NCBI RefSeq assembly: GCF_018614035.1
Contig: NZ_JAGGPA010000041.1
Coordinates: 1-64,000 of the forward strand
Origin: Streptomyces sp. ISL-96
GTDB taxonomy: Bacteria; Actinomycetota; Actinomycetes; Streptomycetales; Streptomycetaceae
Direction: 5' to 3'
Length of the DNA stretch: 64,000 nucleotides
A program made the translations under genes and the position numbers. The notes below the pieces were generated by a model. That model was given only the letters and a program-made list of their open reading frames with translations. It was not told where the DNA came from and searched no databases. Below are positions 53,022 to 61,585 of the stretch, one piece after another (the first letter of the stretch is position 1; every line of letters starts with the position of its first letter).

Positions 53022-53081
53022 CGAAACGGTTTCGTTTCGGTGGGGTGGGGGGTAGCGTACTTGGTGTACGAAACCGTTTCG
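53022..53081. promoter_or_regulatory. Paired TetR operators
   Basis: CGAAACGGTTTCG (53022-53034) and CGAAACCGTTTCG (53069-53081) are perfect 13-nt palindromes differing only in the central base, in the spacer between the tricorn gene and the TetR gene. The second lies just before the TetR ribosome site. Confidence 0.75.
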
Positions 53082-53102
53082 TTCGGTTCGGAGGAGGTTG
53101 GG

Positions 53103-53678
53103 ATGGGACGCACACGGCTTACGGCCGAGCGCGAGAGTGAGTTGTACGAAGCCGTCCTCGACCTGCTCCGGGAAGTCGGGTACGACGGGCTGACCATGGA
53201 CGCCGTCGCGTCCCGCAGCCGGTCCAGCAAGGCCACCCTCTACCGCCAGTGGGGGAGCAAGCCGGAGCTCGTGGCCAGGGCGCTGCGGCACAACAAGCCC
53301 GTCAGTGTCGCCGACATCGACACCGGGACGCTCAAGGGTGACTTCCACGCCCTGGTGGAGCGGACTGATGACTGTCAGCTGGAGAGGGACGCCGCGCTGA
53401 TGCGGGGGCTCGCCCAGGCCATTCACGACAATCCCGATCTCCATCAGGCGCTGCGGGAATTGCTCATCGCGCCTGAACTCACCGGATTGGACAGCCTGCT
53501 GCGGCGTGCCGTCGACCGGGGGGAGATCCCTGCCGAGACAGCCGCTCTGCGGTACGTCCCGCACATGCTGGTCGGCGCCTTCGTCGCCCAGGAACTCATC
53601 GAGGGCCGGTCGCCCGACCGTGCCTTCCTCGCCGACTACATCGAAGCCGTGGTGCTGCCCGCGCTGGGTGCCGCCTGA
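53103..53678 (+). CDS. TetR-family transcriptional regulator
   Basis: 191 residues. The helix-turn-helix (LTMDAVASRSRSSKATLYRQ, about 36-55) is followed by WGSKPELV and a TetR C-terminal domain with LLIAPELTGLDSLLRRA. ATG at 53103 has GGAGGAGG upstream. Two CGAAAC-type palindromes upstream are probable self-operators. The MMPL exporter gene lies 163 nt downstream on the same strand and is the likely target. Confidence 0.88.
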   Translation: MGRTRLTAERESELYEAVLDLLREVGYDGLTMDAVASRSRSSKATLYRQWGSKPELVARALRHNKPVSVADIDTGTLKGDFHALVERTDDCQLERDAALMRGLAQAIHDNPDLHQALRELLIAPELTGLDSLLRRAVDRGEIPAETAALRYVPHMLVGAFVAQELIEGRSPDRAFLADYIEAVVLPALGAA

Positions 53679-53840
53679 TGGCCCCGGTGTAGTCATGGCT
53701 TAGTCCCAGCGGCGCCGTGGAATCTCCCCGCCCGGCGTCCGTCCCCGCAGAAACGCTCCACCTGACGCGCACCGCTCTCGTCGTCGGGCTGGTCACCCAT
53801 GCCCTGTTCGTACCAACGACCTGACCGGGAGTACGCCCTC

Positions 53841-56069
53841 GTGGCCACATTCCTTTACAAAATGGGCCGGTTCGCCTTCCGCCGCCGCCCCTTCGTCGCC
53901 CTCGCCTGGGTCGCGCTGCTGGTGCTCGCCGGTGTCGGCGCCGCCTCCGCGTCCACCGCCACTTCCAGTTCCTTCTCCATACCCGGGACCGAGGCTCAGA
54001 AGGCGTTCGATCTTCTGGATGAGCGCTTTCCCGGTGCTGCCGCGGACGGTGCCACCGCCCGCGTGGTGTTCAAGGCTCCCGAAGGGGAGCGGATGACCGA
54101 CGCCGGCCACCGGGAGGAAGTGGAGAAAGTCGTTGGCGGGCTGAAGTCCGGCGCCGGGGCCGATCAGATCGCCTCGGTCGTCGATCCGTACGCCGGCAAG
54201 GCTCTCAGCCGTGACGGTACGACCGCTTACGCGCAGGTCTCGTACAAGGTCAGCGGTATGGAGCTGACGGAGGCGGCGCGGGAGGCTCTTGTCGAAGCCG
54301 GTGACGAGGCGCGGGACGCCGGGCTGACCGTCGAGATCGGTGGTGACGCGCTGCAGGCTGTCCCCGAGACCGGGTCCGGAGAGATCATCGGAGTCGCCAT
54401 CGCCGCGATCGTGCTGGTCATTACCTTTGGGTCGCTGATCGCGGCCGGGCTGCCGCTGCTCACCGCGCTCATCGGGGTGGGGATCGGTATTTCCACCATT
54501 ACCGCCCTGGCGAACGTTCTTGACCTCGGCTCCACCACCTCTACGCTCGCGATGATGATCGGGCTCGCGGTCGGCATCGACTACGCGCTGTTCATCGTGT
54601 CCCGTTACCGCGCCGAGCTGGCCGGGGGCCGTGAGCCGGAGGACGCCGCCGGGCGGGCCGTCGGCACGGCCGGGTCGGCCGTCGTGTTCGCCGGGCTGAC
54701 TGTCGTGATCGCGCTGGTCGGGCTCGCCGTCGTCAACATTCCGATGCTGACGAAGATGGGTTTCGCCGCCGCCGGCACGGTGGTGATCGCCGTTCTCATC
54801 GCGCTCACGCTGGTTCCGGCGCTGCTCGGGTTCGCGGGGAGGAAGGTCTTCGGGCGCAAGGCCCGTAAGCGGCAGGGTGAGGTGGCCGCGGCGGGTGCGG
54901 GCAAGCCCAATATGGGTACGCGCTGGGCTCGGTTCGTACTGCGCCGGCCGGTCGCCGTGCTGGTCACCGCGGTGGTCGGGCTCGGCATCGTCGCCGTACC
55001 CGCGGCCTCGTTGGAGATGGGTCTGCCCGACGACGGTTCGCAGCCCGTCAGCACCACCCAGCGCAAGGCGTACGACCTGCTTTCCGACGGCTTCGGGCCG
55101 GGCTTCAACGGGCCGCTGATGCTGGTCGTCGACGTCAAGGGCGCCGAGGAGCCCAAGGACGCGCTGGCGAAGGTCACCGACACCGTGAAGGGCATGGACG
55201 GCGTCGCCGCCACCGTGCCCGGGCCGCTGAACAAGGCCGGCGACACCTCGGTCGTTACCGTCGTTCCGAAGGACCGGCCCAGTTCGGAGGGGACCGAGGA
55301 GCTCGTACGGTCCATCCGCGACGCGGGTACGGACCTGACGTCCGACACCGGCGCGGAAGTCCTGGTCACCGGCTCGACTGCCATGAACATCGACTTCTCG
55401 CAGAAGATGAACGACGCGCTGCTGCCCTACCTCGCGCTCGTCGTCGGCCTCGCGTTTCTGCTGCTGATGGTCGTCTTCCGGTCGGTTCTCGTACCGCTCA
55501 AGGCGGCGCTCGGGTTCCTGCTGTCCGTGGTGGCGGCGCTGGGCGCGGTGGTCGCGGTCTTCCAGTGGGGCTGGCTGGCGAGTGTGTTCGGTGTCGAGCA
55601 GACCGGGCCTGTGATGTCGATGATGCCGATCTTCATGGTGGGTGTCGTCTTCGGTCTCGCCATGGATTACGAGGTCTTCCTCGTCACGCGCATGCGTGAG
55701 GCGTACGTCCACGGGGAGCGGCCGGGACAGGCGATCGTCACCGGCTTCCAGCACGGCGCGCGCGTCGTCACCGCCGCGGCGGTGATCATGATGGCCGTCT
55801 TCGCCGGCTTCATCGGGTCCAGCGAGTCGATGGTCAAGATGATCGGCTTCGGGCTCGCGATCGCCGTCCTCTTCGATGCCTTCGTCGTACGGATGGCCAT
55901 CGTGCCGGCGGTGCTGGCGCTGCTCGGCAAGAAGGCGTGGTGGCTGCCGCGCGGGCTCGACAAGGTGCTGCCGAACGTGGACGTCGAGGGGGAGCAGCTG
56001 CGCAAGGAGCTGGATGACGACGGCGCCGGCGGCGATGCCTCGGGTGAGCGGGAGCTGGTGCGTGCGTAG
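53841..56069 (+). CDS. MMPL-family RND exporter
   Basis: 742 residues with two repeats, each a large extracellular loop plus a bundle of membrane helices. MMIGLAVGIDYALFIVSRYR and VVFGLAMDYEVFLVTRMREA carry the conserved Asp/Tyr motifs of proton-driven MMPL transporters. It may export lipids or drugs. Start GTG at 53841 (GGGAG upstream); an ATG seven codons later is possible. Followed by a very strong terminator. Confidence 0.9.
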   Translation: MATFLYKMGRFAFRRRPFVALAWVALLVLAGVGAASASTATSSSFSIPGTEAQKAFDLLDERFPGAAADGATARVVFKAPEGERMTDAGHREEVEKVVGGLKSGAGADQIASVVDPYAGKALSRDGTTAYAQVSYKVSGMELTEAAREALVEAGDEARDAGLTVEIGGDALQAVPETGSGEIIGVAIAAIVLVITFGSLIAAGLPLLTALIGVGIGISTITALANVLDLGSTTSTLAMMIGLAVGIDYALFIVSRYRAELAGGREPEDAAGRAVGTAGSAVVFAGLTVVIALVGLAVVNIPMLTKMGFAAAGTVVIAVLIALTLVPALLGFAGRKVFGRKARKRQGEVAAAGAGKPNMGTRWARFVLRRPVAVLVTAVVGLGIVAVPAASLEMGLPDDGSQPVSTTQRKAYDLLSDGFGPGFNGPLMLVVDVKGAEEPKDALAKVTDTVKGMDGVAATVPGPLNKAGDTSVVTVVPKDRPSSEGTEELVRSIRDAGTDLTSDTGAEVLVTGSTAMNIDFSQKMNDALLPYLALVVGLAFLLLMVVFRSVLVPLKAALGFLLSVVAALGAVVAVFQWGWLASVFGVEQTGPVMSMMPIFMVGVVFGLAMDYEVFLVTRMREAYVHGERPGQAIVTGFQHGARVVTAAAVIMMAVFAGFIGSSESMVKMIGFGLAIAVLFDAFVVRMAIVPAVLALLGKKAWWLPRGLDKVLPNVDVEGEQLRKELDDDGAGGDASGERELVRA

Positions 56070-56152
56070 GCACTGAAAAGCTCCGGGGCCGCTCCATGAG
56101 CGGAAGGCGGTCCCGGTCGCGCACCGGCTCGTGGGGACGGGATCCGGTGCGA

Positions 56153-56210
56153 CGGTGAGGTCCCCCTGGGGTTCCGGCAGCTGCTGGAACGGTCCAGGGG
56201 GACCTCACCG
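56153..56210. terminator. Very long hairpin terminator (bidirectional)
   Basis: CGGTGAGGTCCCCCTGG (56153-56169) pairs perfectly with CCAGGGGGACCTCACCG (56194-56210), a 17-bp stem, followed by TTTT. The loop itself contains a near palindrome, GTTCCGGCAG/CTGCTGGAAC, so the whole structure can extend well beyond 17 bp. It ends both the MMPL gene and the convergent SsgA-like gene. Confidence 0.9.
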
Positions 56211-56231
56211 TTTTCGGCGGGTCAGGAGAGG

Positions 56232-56615
56232 TCAGTGGTCGGCTTCGGCGAGTGGGGGCTCTTCGACGGCGTGCGTACGGCGCAGGAAGCGCAGCAGCGG
56301 CGTCCGGTCGAACTGGATCACGGCCATGCCCTGCGGCGAACGCAGTTCCATCACCGCCTGCACCCGGCCGCACGGCCAGACCCTGACGTCACCGCTCTCC
56401 GTTTCGGTCGGGCGGCTCATGCCCCCCTCCAGGAGGGCCCGGTCGAAGACCCATTCGTTCTCGACGCCGTCGGGCGAGACGTCCGGCGGGAAGACCAGGT
56501 GCACGGCGAGCGGGTCCTCCTGCGGGTCGTACCGGAGGGTGACCGGGACGGCGTGGCGCTGAGGGCCATCGGTGACCAGGCATGCCCGTGCGTGGTCCTC
56601 AATTGCGGGGTGCAT
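56232..56615 (-). CDS. SsgA-like sporulation/cell-division protein (SALP)
   Basis: 127 residues. VTLRYDPQEDPLAVHLVF, VENEWVFDRALLEGG and GDVRVWPCGRVQAVMEL, then LLRFLRRT, follow the SsgA-like pattern. SALPs act in septum placement and peptidoglycan remodelling during sporulation; which of the several paralogues this is cannot be told. ATG at 56615. Convergent with the MMPL gene and divergent from cbiM. Confidence 0.85.
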   Translation of the reverse strand: MHPAIEDHARACLVTDGPQRHAVPVTLRYDPQEDPLAVHLVFPPDVSPDGVENEWVFDRALLEGGMSRPTETESGDVRVWPCGRVQAVMELRSPQGMAVIQFDRTPLLRFLRRTHAVEEPPLAEADH

Positions 56616-56703
56616 CGGGCGGCTCCTCAGGTTCGGGGCTTTTGTCCTCTAATGTCCCATATTTTGGGGCGCGCGCTCCGCTTTGTTTGTGACCAATGCG
56701 CTC

Positions 56704-56720
56704 TTGCGACCTCTTTGCAA
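56704..56720 (+). promoter_or_regulatory. Nur-box-like site upstream of cbiM
   Basis: TTGCGA (56704-56709), 5 nt, TTGCAA (56715-56720). The nickel-uptake regulator Nur of S. coelicolor binds TTGCAA-N5-TTGCAA-like sites; this has one mismatch. It lies 62 nt before the cbiM start. Confidence 0.6.
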
Positions 56721-56782
56721 GAAGGCACTATCATCAAACGGTTCATCACCCCCCGCGTACGCGCAGGAAGCGGAGCCTCTCC

Positions 56783-57835
56783 ATGCATGTCCCCGACGGA
56801 TTCATCAACACACCTGTCTCGGCTGTGGCAGGTGTCGTCGCGGTGGGCGCCGTGGCCGTCAGCCTGCGCGGTGCACGCCGCGAACTGGACGAGCGGACGG
56901 CCCCGCTCGCCGGGCTCGTAGCCGCGTTCATCTTCGCCGTACAGATGCTGAACTTCCCCGTCGCGGCCGGCACCAGCGGGCATCTGCTGGGCGGCGCGCT
57001 CGCCGCGATACTCGTCGGCCCGTTCACCGGCGTGCTGTGCATCTCGGTCGTCCTGCTGATGCAGGGCATCCTCTTCGCGGACGGCGGGCTCACCGCGCTC
57101 GGTGTCAACATCAACGTCATGGGCGTGGTGACGGTTCTCGTCGCGTACGCCCTCTTTCGCGGCCTCGTGCGGATCCTTCCGCGCGGGCGCCGCTCGTCCG
57201 TCACCGCCTCCGCTTTCGTGGCCGCCCTGGTGTCCGTGCCCGCCGCCGCCGCGGCCTTCACGCTGATCTACTCCGTCGGGGGCACGACGGACGTGCCGAT
57301 CGGCAAGGTGCTGACCGCGATGGTCGGCGTACACGTCCTCATCGGCATCGGCGAGGCCGCGATCACCGCCCTGACCGTGGGCGCCGTCATCGCCGTACGC
57401 CCCGACCTGGTGCACGGCGCGCGCGGACTTGCCGCGCCGCTCAAGCTGCTGGTGGGCGGCGAGCTGGTGGACGCGGCGCCCGCGGAGGCGCCGGTTCCCG
57501 CCGCCGCGCGCTCCACCCGCAAGGTGTGGGGCGCGGGGCTGGCCTCGGCGATCGTCCTCGCCGGGTTCGTCTCGTTCTACGCCTCCGCCAGCCCCGACGG
57601 ACTGGAGAAGGTCGCCGCCGACCAGGGCTTCGACCAGAAGGCCGAGGAGCACGCCGCCGCCGGCTCCCCGCTCGCCGACTACAGCATCAGCGGCATCACC
57701 GACGGCCGTATCTCCGGCGGCCTCGCCGGAGTCGTCGGCGTCGCGGCGACCGTGGCCGTCGGCAGCGGCGTCTTCTGGACGGTGCGGCGCCGGCGCGGCG
57801 CCGACCGGCCGGCCGAGGTCAAGGAAGCCGCCTGA
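56783..57835 (+). CDS. cbiM: Nickel/cobalt ECF transporter S component CbiM with fused PDGLE (CbiN-like) domain
   Basis: 350 residues. MHVPDGFI at the start supplies the metal-binding N-terminal His of CbiM/NikM; AAFIFAVQMLNFPVAAGTSG follows. The second half has ASPDGLEKVA, the PDGLE/CbiN-type domain fused here. About 8-9 membrane helices. It takes up Ni or Co. ATG has GGAG upstream. A Nur-like site favours nickel, and no cobalamin riboswitch fits in the short leader. Confidence 0.9.
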   Translation: MHVPDGFINTPVSAVAGVVAVGAVAVSLRGARRELDERTAPLAGLVAAFIFAVQMLNFPVAAGTSGHLLGGALAAILVGPFTGVLCISVVLLMQGILFADGGLTALGVNINVMGVVTVLVAYALFRGLVRILPRGRRSSVTASAFVAALVSVPAAAAAFTLIYSVGGTTDVPIGKVLTAMVGVHVLIGIGEAAITALTVGAVIAVRPDLVHGARGLAAPLKLLVGGELVDAAPAEAPVPAAARSTRKVWGAGLASAIVLAGFVSFYASASPDGLEKVAADQGFDQKAEEHAAAGSPLADYSISGITDGRISGGLAGVVGVAATVAVGSGVFWTVRRRRGADRPAEVKEAA

Positions 57836-57836
57836 C

Positions 57837-58598
57837 ATGGGCGCGGGCCACGCCCACAAGCTCTACCGGCACGGGCACAGCGCGGTGCACGCCCTGCCGC
57901 CGCACTGCAAACTCGCCGCCGTCTTCTGCTTCGTGCTGGTCGTCGTCTCGACGCCGCGTGAGGTGATGTGGGCCTTCGGGCTGTACGCGGTGCTGCTCGG
58001 GATGGTCGCGTACGCCGCGCGCGTGCCGGCCGGGTTCCTGCTGAAGCGGCTGCTCATCGAGGTGCCTTTTGTGGCGTTCGCGGTGTTGATGCCCTTTGTG
58101 GCGCAGGGGGAGCGGGTGGAGGTGCTCGGCATGTCGCTGAGCGTGTCGGGGCTGTGGGGAGCCTGGAACGTCCTGGCCAAGGGCACGCTCGGCGTCGCGG
58201 CGTCCGTCCTGCTCGCGTCCACGACCGAACTGCGGTCCCTGCTGCTCGGGCTGCAACGGCTGAAACTGCCGCCGCTGCTCGTGCAGATCGCGTCGTTCAT
58301 GATCCGGTACGGCGATGTGATCACGGACGAGATGCGCCGCATGTCGATCGCCCGGCGCTCGCGCGGATTCGAGGCGCGGGGCGTGCGGCACTGGGGTGTT
58401 CTGGGCAAGACCGCGGGTGCGCTCTTCATCCGCTCGTACGAGAGAGGTGAGCGGGTGCATCTGGCCATGGTCAGCAGGGGGTACACCGGCACCATGCCGG
58501 TGATCGACGAAGTGACCGCGACGCGGGCGCAGTGGTCGTACGCGGCCGCGCTGCCGGTTTCGGCGTTGGCGGTCTGTCTGCTGGGATGGACCCTGTGA
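57837..58598 (+). CDS. cbiQ: ECF transporter transmembrane component CbiQ
   Basis: 253 residues. LPPHCKLAAVFCFVLVVVST in the first helix, IASFMIRYGDVITDEMRRM and ARRSRGFEARG are the conserved coupling motifs of T components. It links CbiM to the ATPase. The gene begins 1 nt after cbiM ends and overlaps cbiO by GTGA. Confidence 0.9.
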   Translation: MGAGHAHKLYRHGHSAVHALPPHCKLAAVFCFVLVVVSTPREVMWAFGLYAVLLGMVAYAARVPAGFLLKRLLIEVPFVAFAVLMPFVAQGERVEVLGMSLSVSGLWGAWNVLAKGTLGVAASVLLASTTELRSLLLGLQRLKLPPLLVQIASFMIRYGDVITDEMRRMSIARRSRGFEARGVRHWGVLGKTAGALFIRSYERGERVHLAMVSRGYTGTMPVIDEVTATRAQWSYAAALPVSALAVCLLGWTL

Positions 58599-59374
58599 CC
58601 ACGATGCCCACGATGCCCACGATGCCCACGATGTCTCTTGAGGTGAGCGGCCTCGCGTACGCCTATCCGGACGGCCACCAGGCGCTCTTCGGCGTCGACC
58701 TGTCGGTCGCGCGCGGCGAGCGAGTCGCGCTGCTCGGCCCCAACGGCGCGGGCAAGACCACGCTCGTGCTCCACCTCAACGGCATCCTCACGGCGGGCGC
58801 CGGTTCCGTGACCGTGGCGGGGCTCCCCGTCGGGAAGCGGCACCTCGCCGAGATCCGGCGCCGGGTCGGCATCGTCTTCCAGGACCCCGACGACCAGCTC
58901 TTCATGCCGACGGTCCGCGAGGACGTGGCCTTCGGGCCGGCGGCGGCGGGGATGCGCGGCGCGGAGCTGGAGGCGTGCGTCGCGGCGGCGCTGGAGCGGG
59001 TGGGTATGGCGCAGTACGCGGACCGGCCGCCGCATCACTTGTCCTTCGGGCAGCGGCGGCGGGTGGCGGTCGCGACCGTACTGGCGATGGAGCCGGAGAT
59101 CCTGGTGCTGGACGAGCCGTCGTCCAACCTGGACCCGGCGTCGCGGCGCGAACTGGCGGACATCCTGCGGTCGTTGGACGTGACGGTGCTGATGGTCACG
59201 CATGACCTGCCGTACGCGCTGGAGCTGTGCCCGCGGTCGGTGATCCTGAGCGGGGGCGTGATCGTGGCGGACGGGCGGACGCAGGAGCTGCTGTCGGACG
59301 ATGTGGTGATGCGGGAGCACCGGCTTGAACTGCCGTTCGGGTTCGACCCGGGTTCGGTGCGGGTGGAAGGGTAA
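58595..59374 (+). CDS. cbiO: ECF transporter ATP-binding component CbiO
   Basis: 259 residues from GTG at 58595. Walker A GPNGAGKTT, the Q-loop FQDPDDQLF, signature LSFGQRRRVA and Walker B ILVLDEPSSNLD are complete. It powers metal uptake by CbiMQ. The start region carries a 9-bp tandem repeat (ACGATGCCC) that yields in-frame ATGs at several positions (58604, 58613, 58622, 58631), so the true start is not certain. GTGA overlap with cbiQ. Confidence 0.9.
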   Translation: MTTMPTMPTMPTMSLEVSGLAYAYPDGHQALFGVDLSVARGERVALLGPNGAGKTTLVLHLNGILTAGAGSVTVAGLPVGKRHLAEIRRRVGIVFQDPDDQLFMPTVREDVAFGPAAAGMRGAELEACVAAALERVGMAQYADRPPHHLSFGQRRRVAVATVLAMEPEILVLDEPSSNLDPASRRELADILRSLDVTVLMVTHDLPYALELCPRSVILSGGVIVADGRTQELLSDDVVMREHRLELPFGFDPGSVRVEG

Positions 59375-59450
59375 GCGCCCGGCTGGGTTGCCGGCCCCCG
59401 CCGGACGGGCTCGATTTGCCGCTCATCGGCACCACCCAGCCCCTCCGGCG

Positions 59451-59546
59451 TTTGAGGAGCGGGGTCTGGGGCGGAGCCCCCACGCGGCGGAGCCGCAAAG
59501 TGTCACTGCGGGAAGGGGCGGGGTGGGGAAAGGCCCCGCGCAGCGG
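59451..59546. repeat. Dispersed GC-rich intergenic repeat, copy B
   Basis: TTTGAGGA, then GCGGCGGAGCCGCAA, TGTCACTGC, a G-rich block and GGCCCCGCGCAGCGG. It shares ordered blocks with 609-724. It lies between cbiO and the serine hydrolase gene and just before the latter's ribosome site. Confidence 0.6.
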
Positions 59547-59564
59547 CATTGCACCATGGGGGGC

Positions 59565-60740
59565 ATGAGCGCGAGCGCAGTAGTGGATGCACAGGGCACG
59601 GTGGCTGCCGGATTCGAACCGGTCAGGGACGCGTTCGTACGTAACTTCGGGCAACGCGGCGAACGCGGCGCCGCCGTAGCCGTCTACCGCCACGGCCGCA
59701 AGGTGGTCGACCTCTGGGCCGGAACCCGCGACGTGGACGGCGCCGAGCCGTGGGCGGTCGACACCGCCCAGGTCGTGCGGTCCGCGACCAAGGGCGTGGC
59801 CGCCGCAGTGCCCCTGCTCCTGCACCAGCGCGGCCAGATCGACCTGGACGCCCCCGTCGCGACGTACTGGCCGGAGTTCAAGGCGAACGGCAAGGAGCGC
59901 GTGCTCGTACGGCACCTGCTGTCCCACCGGGCCGGCGTACCGGTGCTCGACCGCCCCCTGACGCCCGCCGAGGCGATCGACGGCGTGTCCGGGCCGCGCG
60001 CCGTGGCCGCCCAGGCGCCCGCGTGGGAGCTCGGCACCGACCACGGCTACCACGCGCAGACGTACAGCTGGCTGATCGGCGAGCTCGTGAAGCGCGTGAC
60101 GGGGCGGACCGTCGGGCGGTGGATCGCCGAGGAGATCGCCCGGCCGCTCGGCCTCGACTTCTGGGTCGGGCTGCCGGCGGACGAGGCGCACCGGGTCGGC
60201 CGTGTCGGTCCCGTCGAGCCGCCGCCCGTGGACGGCGGGTCGCTGCGGCTGCGGCCCAAGCGGAGCGTCAGCGAGGCATACGGAGATCCGGCGTCGCTCA
60301 CCCGGCGCGCGTTCGGGGCGATCGATCCGCTCGCGGACGAGAACGACCCGGCGTACCGGGCCGCCGAACTCCCCGCGTCCGGCGGGATATCCACCGCGCG
60401 GGCGCTGGCGCGCTGTTACGCGGCGATGATCGGGGAGGTCGACGGGCACCGGCTGTTCGCCCCGGCGACGCTCACCCTGGCGCGGACCGAGGAATCGTCC
60501 GGTCCGGACCGGGTCCTGGCCGTCAACACCCGCTTCGGGCTCGGCTTCATGCTGCACGGCTCCGGCGCCCCGCTGCTCGCACCCGGCTCGTTCGGGCATC
60601 CGGGGCGGGGCGGCTCGCTCGGGTTCGCCGACCCGGAGTCGGGGATCGCCTTCGGGTACGTAACCAACGGGCATCAGAAGGGAGTTACGGCCGACCCGCG
60701 TGCGCAGGCTCTGGTCAGGGCGGTACGGTCCGCTGCATGA
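59565..60740 (+). CDS. Serine hydrolase (class C beta-lactamase/esterase type)
   Basis: 391 residues. RSATKGVAAA holds the SxxK nucleophile motif (SATK), HLLSHRAGVPVL is the conserved loop, and FGHPGRGGSLGFADP replaces the KTG-type strand. No signal peptide is visible, so it is probably a cytosolic EstB-type esterase rather than a resistance beta-lactamase. The ATG at 59565 was preferred over an ATG nine nt upstream; both lie after the repeat, with only a weak GGGGGG ribosome site. Confidence 0.85.
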   Translation: MSASAVVDAQGTVAAGFEPVRDAFVRNFGQRGERGAAVAVYRHGRKVVDLWAGTRDVDGAEPWAVDTAQVVRSATKGVAAAVPLLLHQRGQIDLDAPVATYWPEFKANGKERVLVRHLLSHRAGVPVLDRPLTPAEAIDGVSGPRAVAAQAPAWELGTDHGYHAQTYSWLIGELVKRVTGRTVGRWIAEEIARPLGLDFWVGLPADEAHRVGRVGPVEPPPVDGGSLRLRPKRSVSEAYGDPASLTRRAFGAIDPLADENDPAYRAAELPASGGISTARALARCYAAMIGEVDGHRLFAPATLTLARTEESSGPDRVLAVNTRFGLGFMLHGSGAPLLAPGSFGHPGRGGSLGFADPESGIAFGYVTNGHQKGVTADPRAQALVRAVRSAA

Positions 60741-60747
60741 TCGGCTG

Positions 60748-61530
60748 ATGCAGACGACACGTTCGACACGTTTCGAGGGGTACGGCGTCCTGGTCACCGG
60801 CGCCGGTCGCGGCATCGGCGAGGCGATCGCGCGGCGGTTCGCGGACGAGGGGGCGCGGGTCCTCGTCACGGATGTGGACGGCGCGCGGGCCCAGAAGGCC
60901 GCGGGGGCGATCGCGGGCGCTCGGGCGTTCGCCTGCGACGTGGGCGACCGGGCGTCGGTGGAGGCGGCCGTCGCGTACGCGGTGCGGGAGTTCGGGGCGC
61001 TCGACGTACTCGTGAACAACGCGTACTCCTGTGCGCCTGACGCGGAGTTCTTCGAGGACGAGGACGAGGCGGTGTGGCAGCGCGACCTCGACGTCACGCT
61101 GACCGGCGCGTACCGGTGCGCGAGGGCGGCGCTGCCGCACTTGGCCGCTTCGGGGCGCGGGGCGATCGTCAGCGTCGGTTCGGTCAACGGTGAGCAGGAC
61201 TTCGGCAACCACGCCTACAGCGCGGCCAAGGCGGGCCTCGCGAGCCTGACCCGGACCCTGGCGGGGCACGCGGCGGGACGCGGGGTGCGGGTCAATCTCG
61301 TGGCCCCGGGGACGGTACGTACGGACGCGTGGGCGGGGAAGGGCGACGCCCTTGAGCGCGCGGCGGCGCACTACCCGCTGGGGCGGGTGGGAGAGCCGCA
61401 GGACATCGCGGCAGCGGTCGCGTTCCTGGCGTCGCGGGACGCGGGCTGGATCACGGGCGTAACCCTGCCGGTGGACGGCGGTCTGCTGATCGGCAACATT
61501 GGGTTGCGGGGAGCGCTGGGCGGGCCGTGA
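60748..61530 (+). CDS. Short-chain dehydrogenase/reductase
   Basis: 260 residues. TGAGRGIGE (17-25) binds NAD(P); NNAYS replaces the usual NNAG; YSAAKAG holds catalytic Tyr and Lys, and GWITGVTLPVDGGLL is the conserved C-terminal end. Start ATG at 60748, 7 nt after the serine hydrolase stop, so the two are probably co-transcribed. Substrate unknown. Confidence 0.88.
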   Translation: MQTTRSTRFEGYGVLVTGAGRGIGEAIARRFADEGARVLVTDVDGARAQKAAGAIAGARAFACDVGDRASVEAAVAYAVREFGALDVLVNNAYSCAPDAEFFEDEDEAVWQRDLDVTLTGAYRCARAALPHLAASGRGAIVSVGSVNGEQDFGNHAYSAAKAGLASLTRTLAGHAAGRGVRVNLVAPGTVRTDAWAGKGDALERAAAHYPLGRVGEPQDIAAAVAFLASRDAGWITGVTLPVDGGLLIGNIGLRGALGGP

Positions 61531-61585
61531 GAACGACGCCCGGGGGCTTTGAGCGGCCTTGCGCACCGGCGGTGGTGGTGGTGCG

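Noticed and set aside
56616..56782. Cobalamin riboswitch before cbiM
   Set aside because: The leader is too short, and no B12-box-like sequence is visible; a Nur-like site fits better.
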